8,853 bases of DNA from an uncultured Chloroflexota bacterium. GTDB taxonomy: Bacteria > Chloroflexota > Anaerolineae > B4-G1 > DUEL01. This document shows positions 6,292-8,853 of this stretch, in pieces. Location of the stretch: NCBI GenBank assembly GCA_937138275.1, contig CAKZOY010000476.1:1-8853 (forward strand), given 5' to 3'. The notes beneath the pieces are model-generated. The model was not told the origin of the DNA, searched no databases, and was given only the letters and a program-made list of their open reading frames with translations. Each line of letters opens with the position of its first letter. Position 1 is the stretch's first letter. A program made the position numbers and the translations under genes.

Positions 6292-6303
6292 TAGGGGGAG
6301 GGG
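6282..6303 (+). other. Putative four-tier G-quadruplex array 2
   Basis: Four runs of at least four G lie at 6282-6285, 6288-6291, 6294-6298 and 6300-6303, with loops AA, TA and A. This is a textbook four-tetrad motif with very short loops on the sense strand. It is about 145 nt upstream of the acetyltransferase start. Confidence 0.65.
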
Positions 6304-6436
6304 AAATATCAACATTCCGGGGGACCGCGCCCTCTGGCGGATTCAACCCACAGGGGGTATGACTTTTTGAGACTTTACCAGGAGGCCGTGATACGACTTT
6401 ATGGGGTTTAACACGTGCCTTGTGGTTTAAGAATCC

Positions 6437-6443
6437 GAGGAGG
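6437..6443 (+). promoter_or_regulatory. Ribosome binding site deciding the acetyltransferase start
   Basis: GAGGAGG is 3 nt from the ATG at 6447 and 6 nt from the ATG at 6450. The spacing favours 6450 and rules out the in-frame TTG at 6420, which lies upstream of the site. Confidence 0.8.
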
Positions 6444-6449
6444 CTTATG

Positions 6450-7025
6450 ATGGCAAACGAAGTTTGGGATCAGATCGCCAACTACCGCAAGACCAAAGTC
6501 CTGCCTGGCGGGGCCCGGCTGCTCCTGCGCCCGCTCCAGAAGGGGGATAAGGAAGCGTTCATAGACCTCTTCGCGCGAGCGCCGCGGGAGGACCTGGAAT
6601 GGTACCGAATAGACGCCGCCGACCCCAACGTGGTCGCCAGTTGGGTGGATAACCTGGACTATAAGCGCGTCTTCCCGCTGGTGGCCCTCGTCAACGACCG
6701 GCTCATCGGCAACGCCACCCTGCACTTCGGGGAGCACTACCACCGCCACCTGGCCTGGGTGCGCATTTTCCTGGACCGGGAGTACCGCCGCCAGGGCATC
6801 GGCACGCTGATGCTCCAGAGTCTGATGGAGGTCGCCCGTCGGCTGGGGCTCTACCAGTTGTACGCCGAGGTCGTCACTGCCCAATCGCAGGTCATCAGCG
6901 CGTTCGGCGACCTGGGCTTCCGCCAGGCCACGGTGTTGCGGGACTACTTCATCACCAGCAGCGGGGAGACGCTGGACATGGCGATTCTGGTGCTGGACCT
7001 GGTAGAGCAACGAGGGAAGTTTTAG
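6450..7025 (+). CDS. GNAT-family N-acetyltransferase
   Basis: This 191-aa protein has one GNAT domain. It probably transfers an acetyl group from acetyl-CoA to an amine or protein N-terminus; the substrate is not predictable. The acetyl-CoA pyrophosphate loop is seen as RRQGIG (113-118), preceded by the beta-strand HLAWVRIFLD (100-109) and followed by an alpha-helix to about 132. The C-terminal segment AFGDLGFRQ (151-159) is the usual GNAT motif B turn. About 20 charged residues precede the domain. The start at 6450 is chosen from GAGGAGG spacing. It lies between the structured region and hdrC2, with a 23-bp gap to hdrC2, so it probably heads or belongs to the hdrC2-hdrB2 transcript. Confidence 0.87.
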   Translation: MANEVWDQIANYRKTKVLPGGARLLLRPLQKGDKEAFIDLFARAPREDLEWYRIDAADPNVVASWVDNLDYKRVFPLVALVNDRLIGNATLHFGEHYHRHLAWVRIFLDREYRRQGIGTLMLQSLMEVARRLGLYQLYAEVVTAQSQVISAFGDLGFRQATVLRDYFITSSGETLDMAILVLDLVEQRGKF

Positions 7026-7029
7026 TACA

Positions 7030-7041
7030 TCCCGATCGGGA
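7030..7041. promoter_or_regulatory. 12-bp perfect palindrome overlapping the hdrC2 RBS
   Basis: TCCCGATCGGGA is fully self-complementary and overlaps the hdrC2 Shine-Dalgarno GGGAGG (7038-7043). It could be a dimeric-regulator half-site pair or a small RNA hairpin (loop GAUC) that hides the SD. It could also be chance in GC-rich DNA. Confidence 0.35.
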
Positions 7042-7048
7042 GGCCGGA

Positions 7049-7621
7049 ATGACACCGACACCAATAGACCTTTCTTTCAGCCTGACCGTCCAGAAACGGA
7101 GCGGGGAGCCACTCCTGCGCTGTTACTTCTGCCAGAAATGCTCGGCCGGATGCCCCGTCGCCTACGCGATGGACTACAAGCCCGCGCAGGTCATCCGGCT
7201 GGTACAACTGGGCCGCAAAGAGACGGTCCTCTCCAGTTCCGCCATCTGGCTGTGCGTGGGGTGCGAGGCCTGTGGCACCCGTTGCCCTAACCACATCCGT
7301 CTGGCGCCGATGTTTGACACCTTGCGCTATATGGCGCTGGAGGAGGGCTACAAGCCCGACCCGATGGTCTACGCGCTCCATCGCTCCTTCCTGGATAGCA
7401 TCCGCCTGTGGGGCCGGGTGCACGAACTCTCTATGCTGATGGAGTACAAACTCCGCAGCCGCGACCTCTTCTCCGACCTGGGGATGGGTGTGGGCCTGAT
7501 CCTGAAGGGGAAGATTTCCTTCATACCGGAGCGCATTCGGGGCCTGGCGGATATTCGCCGTCTCTATTCGGAACGGCGCGAGGAATCGGCGCATCCCTCT
7601 GCCGAGGAGGCGCAACGATGA
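7049..7621 (+). CDS. hdrC: Heterodisulfide reductase subunit C-like ferredoxin protein (HdrC2)
   Basis: This is a second HdrC-type electron-transfer subunit of 190 aa. Two [4Fe-4S] motifs are complete: C25-x2-C28-x2-C31-x3-C35-P and C69-x2-C72-x2-C75-x3-C79-P, with QVIRLVQLG (47-55) between them. The core CSAGCPVA is identical to HdrC1, pointing to an old duplication of an hdrCB module. Unlike HdrC1 it has a C-terminal extension of about 100 residues (helical, about 85-180), closer to full-length HdrC. The start follows GGGAGG with a 5-nt gap, and that SD is part of a 12-bp palindrome. Its TGA overlaps the hdrB2 ATG (ATGA), so HdrC2 and HdrB2 are translationally coupled and probably form one complex. 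Confidence 0.93.
   Translation: MTPTPIDLSFSLTVQKRSGEPLLRCYFCQKCSAGCPVAYAMDYKPAQVIRLVQLGRKETVLSSSAIWLCVGCEACGTRCPNHIRLAPMFDTLRYMALEEGYKPDPMVYALHRSFLDSIRLWGRVHELSMLMEYKLRSRDLFSDLGMGVGLILKGKISFIPERIRGLADIRRLYSERREESAHPSAEEAQR
7604..7610 (+). promoter_or_regulatory. hdrB2 ribosome binding site
   Basis: GAGGAGG lies 7 nt before the ATG at 7618. It fixes this start inside a longer open frame that begins at 7408, so the 70 upstream residues are not part of the protein. Confidence 0.85.
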
Positions 7622-8469
7622 AGTACACTTACTATCCCGGTTGCACCATCGGCACCACGGCGGTGGAATTTGGCCTCTCCACCGACGCCATCTGTGAGGC
7701 GTTGGGGGTGGAGTTGGTGGAACTGGAGGACTGGAACTGCTGCGGGGCGTCGTCGGCGCACAGCCTGGACCACGAACTGGCGCTGCGGCTGCCGGCCCGC
7801 AACATTGCCCTGGCACAGGAGGCGGGGCTGGATATCGTCGCCCCGTGTCCGGCCTGTTACCAGCACGTCCTCCAGGCGGATATGGAACTACGCCAAAACG
7901 AGGTCTGGCGGCGGGAGATGGAGGCGCTCCTGGGGTTCACCTACACCGGTCGGCCGCGCGCCCGCCACCTGCTGGAGGTGCTGACCGAGCCGGAGGTGCT
8001 GGAGCGAATCCGCCAGAAAGTGACCCGCCCGCTGACCGGGTTGAAGGTGGCATCCTACTACGGCTGCGTCCTGGTGCGCCCGCCGGAGTTCACCGGCTGG
8101 GACGACCCCGAACACCCGATGCGGATGGACGTCCTGATGGAGGCGCTGGGCGCTGAACCGGTGCCCTGGTCGTACAAAGTGGATTGCTGCGGCGCCAGCC
8201 TCTCCCTCAGCCGCAGCGCGGTGGTGGTGACCCTCTCCACCCGCCTGGCGAAGGAGGCCCAGGAGGCGGGGGCGGACGTGATCGCCTGTGCCTGCGGCAT
8301 GTGCCAGATCAACCTGGATACCCGCCAGGCGCTGGAGCAGAAAATCCCCGTCCTCTACTTCACCGAACTGATGGGCGTCGCGCTGGGCTTGCCCCAGGCG
8401 AAAAAGTGGTTCGGAAAGCATATGGTGGACCCCACTCCCGTGTTGGGGAAATTCCTGGCGTCGGGATAA
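7618..8469 (+). CDS. hdrB: Heterodisulfide reductase subunit B-like CCG-domain protein (HdrB2)
   Basis: This second HdrB-type catalytic subunit has 283 aa. Both CCG domains keep their cluster ligands: C9, C41-C42, C77-x2-C80 and C150, C190-C191, C226-x2-C229. An additional C224 beside the last motif is absent from HdrB1. Full ligand sets in both HdrB paralogues argue that each binds two non-cubane clusters, rather than one being degenerate. The N-terminus MKYTYYPGC and the segment RPLTGLKVASYYGC (137-150) align well with HdrB1. The start is set by GAGGAGG and the ATGA overlap with hdrC2. The gene ends the recognisable Hdr set. The substrate is unknown; a heterodisulfide of methanogenic type is unlikely in a bacterium (inference). 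Confidence 0.94.
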   Translation: MKYTYYPGCTIGTTAVEFGLSTDAICEALGVELVELEDWNCCGASSAHSLDHELALRLPARNIALAQEAGLDIVAPCPACYQHVLQADMELRQNEVWRREMEALLGFTYTGRPRARHLLEVLTEPEVLERIRQKVTRPLTGLKVASYYGCVLVRPPEFTGWDDPEHPMRMDVLMEALGAEPVPWSYKVDCCGASLSLSRSAVVVTLSTRLAKEAQEAGADVIACACGMCQINLDTRQALEQKIPVLYFTELMGVALGLPQAKKWFGKHMVDPTPVLGKFLASG

Positions 8470-8514
8470 TGTGGCCCCGAACTCCGGGATGACTTACGAA
8501 TGAGTCTTAGGGGC

Positions 8515-8523
8515 AGGAGGTGA
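8515..8523 (+). promoter_or_regulatory. Extended ribosome binding site of the small ORF
   Basis: AGGAGGTGA matches the anti-SD over nine bases and precedes the ATG at 8527. It is strong evidence that the 81-aa frame is translated. Confidence 0.8.
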
Positions 8524-8526
8524 GCC

Positions 8527-8772
8527 ATGCCGTACGCCTCGGTGCGTTTGACAATACCGTTTGACTCGCTGGTGGAGTCCATTACAAACCTCAGTCCAAA
8601 GGAAAAACTCCAACTCTGGCGGTTGCTGAACGAGCAGATCGCCCAGATGGAGGAAGAACTCCTGGAGCAAGACCCGCTGATTCAGGCCCAGATTCAGGAA
8701 GCGCGTGAGGCTTACCACGCTGGGGATTATCTTACCATTGAGGAATACCTGGCCCGTCACCGGACAGTATGA
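8527..8772 (+). CDS. Small helical protein, antitoxin-like (hypothetical)
   Basis: The protein has 81 aa and is not firmly recognised. It has an LSPKEKLQLWRLL helix (22-34), an acidic glutamate-rich linker (about 40-50), and a C-terminal AGDYLTIEEYLARH segment (65-78). The tail closely resembles those of small type II antitoxins and related uncharacterised proteins, where it typically contacts a RelE/ParE-like toxin. The excellent SD supports expression. It lies 57 bp after hdrB2, with no terminator visible between them. No toxin ORF follows within the remaining 81 bp, so if it is an antitoxin it is solitary or its partner starts beyond the window. A role unrelated to toxin neutralisation is equally possible. 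Confidence 0.6.
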   Translation: MPYASVRLTIPFDSLVESITNLSPKEKLQLWRLLNEQIAQMEEELLEQDPLIQAQIQEAREAYHAGDYLTIEEYLARHRTV

Positions 8773-8777
8773 GTTAT

Positions 8778-8805
8778 TTGACAATGGCAGATTCTAAATT
8801 ATAAT
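8778..8805 (+). promoter_or_regulatory. Consensus sigma-70 promoter pointing out of the window
   Basis: TTGACA (8778-8783) and TATAAT (8800-8805) are exact matches to the -35 and -10 hexamers, separated by 16 bp. They sit in an AT-rich stretch just after the small ORF. Transcription would start near 8812 and read rightward. An ATG at 8831 opens a frame to the window edge, but too little is visible to call a gene. Confidence 0.7.
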
Positions 8806-8853
8806 GACAAATTATGCGCTAAAAGTATAAATGGTATTACCCAATTCGGCTTC

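Larger units (their letters stand above)
6113..6449. other. Structured non-coding region between hdrA and the acetyltransferase
   Basis: This stretch of about 340 bp contains no supported gene. Its left two-thirds (6117-6303) are a strongly asymmetric C-run then G-run segment with three hairpins and two G-quadruplex-type arrays. The right third (6304-6446) is more AT-rich and has GACTTT at 6361, 6371 and 6395, GGTTTAA at 6405-6411 and 6424-6430, and an AGGAGG followed by a 7-codon frame (6388-6411). I found no convincing sigma-70 promoter: TTGAGA (6367-6372) with GATACG (6390-6395) at 17 bp is only a weak match. A transcription boundary between hdrA and the GNAT-hdrC2-hdrB2 group is plausible here. 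Confidence 0.7.

Noticed and set aside
4211..6346. 711-aa open frame on the - strand across hdrA
   Set aside because: It lies opposite a fully recognisable HdrA, is rich in His/Arg/Pro/Leu as expected from the reverse of GC-rich codons, and shows no domain. It is a codon-bias shadow.
6113..6362. Short coding frames in the G/C-run spacer on either strand
   Set aside because: The translations are low-complexity Pro/Gly/Arg runs from the homopolymer tracts, with no plausible start signals.
6420..6449. TTG start for the acetyltransferase
   Set aside because: The ribosome binding site GAGGAGG lies downstream of it, inside the extension; the ATG at 6450 has proper spacing.
7408..7617. Upstream 70-residue extension of hdrB2
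   Set aside because: It overlaps the C-terminal half of hdrC2 in another frame; a strong SD and family N-terminus (YYPGC) place the start at 7618.
8491..8506. Terminator after hdrB2
   Set aside because: GACTTACGAATGAGTC can form only a 6-bp stem with one wobble pair and no T-run, so it is too weak to call.

Overview
The window is a single strand-wise gene block: every gene I can support lies on the + strand. It is GC-rich, with strong AGGAGG-type ribosome binding sites and several ATGA start/stop overlaps. Short tandem repeats, long GC hairpins, two-cluster HdrC proteins and a bacterial-type FolD suggest an anaerobic or facultative bacterium. My impression is Chloroflexota (Anaerolineae-like), but that is inferred from style, not from a phylogenetic marker.

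Layout. Positions 1-135 hold a tandem 7-bp repeat that runs up to the folD ribosome binding site. folD (136-1023) is followed by a strong hairpin and then by hdrC1 (1092-1496), hdrB1 (1509-2381) and a class-V PLP aminotransferase (2381-3535). Next come a HEPN-domain protein (3547-3975) and a MNT-type nucleotidyltransferase (3972-4427), then hdrA (4424-6112); the MNT gene overlaps its neighbour at both ends by ATGA. A non-coding stretch of about 340 bp (6113-6449) carries three hairpins and two G-quadruplex-type G-run arrays. After it come a GNAT acetyltransferase (6450-7025), hdrC2 (7049-7621), hdrB2 (7618-8469) and a small antitoxin-like ORF (8527-8772). The window ends with an AT-rich segment holding a consensus sigma-70 promoter that points out of the window.

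How it fits together. One flavin- and FeS-containing HdrA is served by two separate HdrC-HdrB pairs. HdrA would take electrons at FAD and pass them through ferredoxin-like clusters to HdrC, and then to the CCG-domain (non-cubane cluster) active sites of HdrB. The order C1-B1-...-A-...-C2-B2 recalls the sHdr sulfur-oxidation cluster. The adjacent folD instead hints at folate-linked C1 metabolism. No hydrogenase, MvhD, FrhB, FlxABCD, MetF or lipoate-binding protein lies inside the window, so the donor and acceptor are unknown. The most unusual feature is a HEPN/MNT pair, normally a toxin-antitoxin or defence module, translationally coupled to hdrA inside this redox operon.
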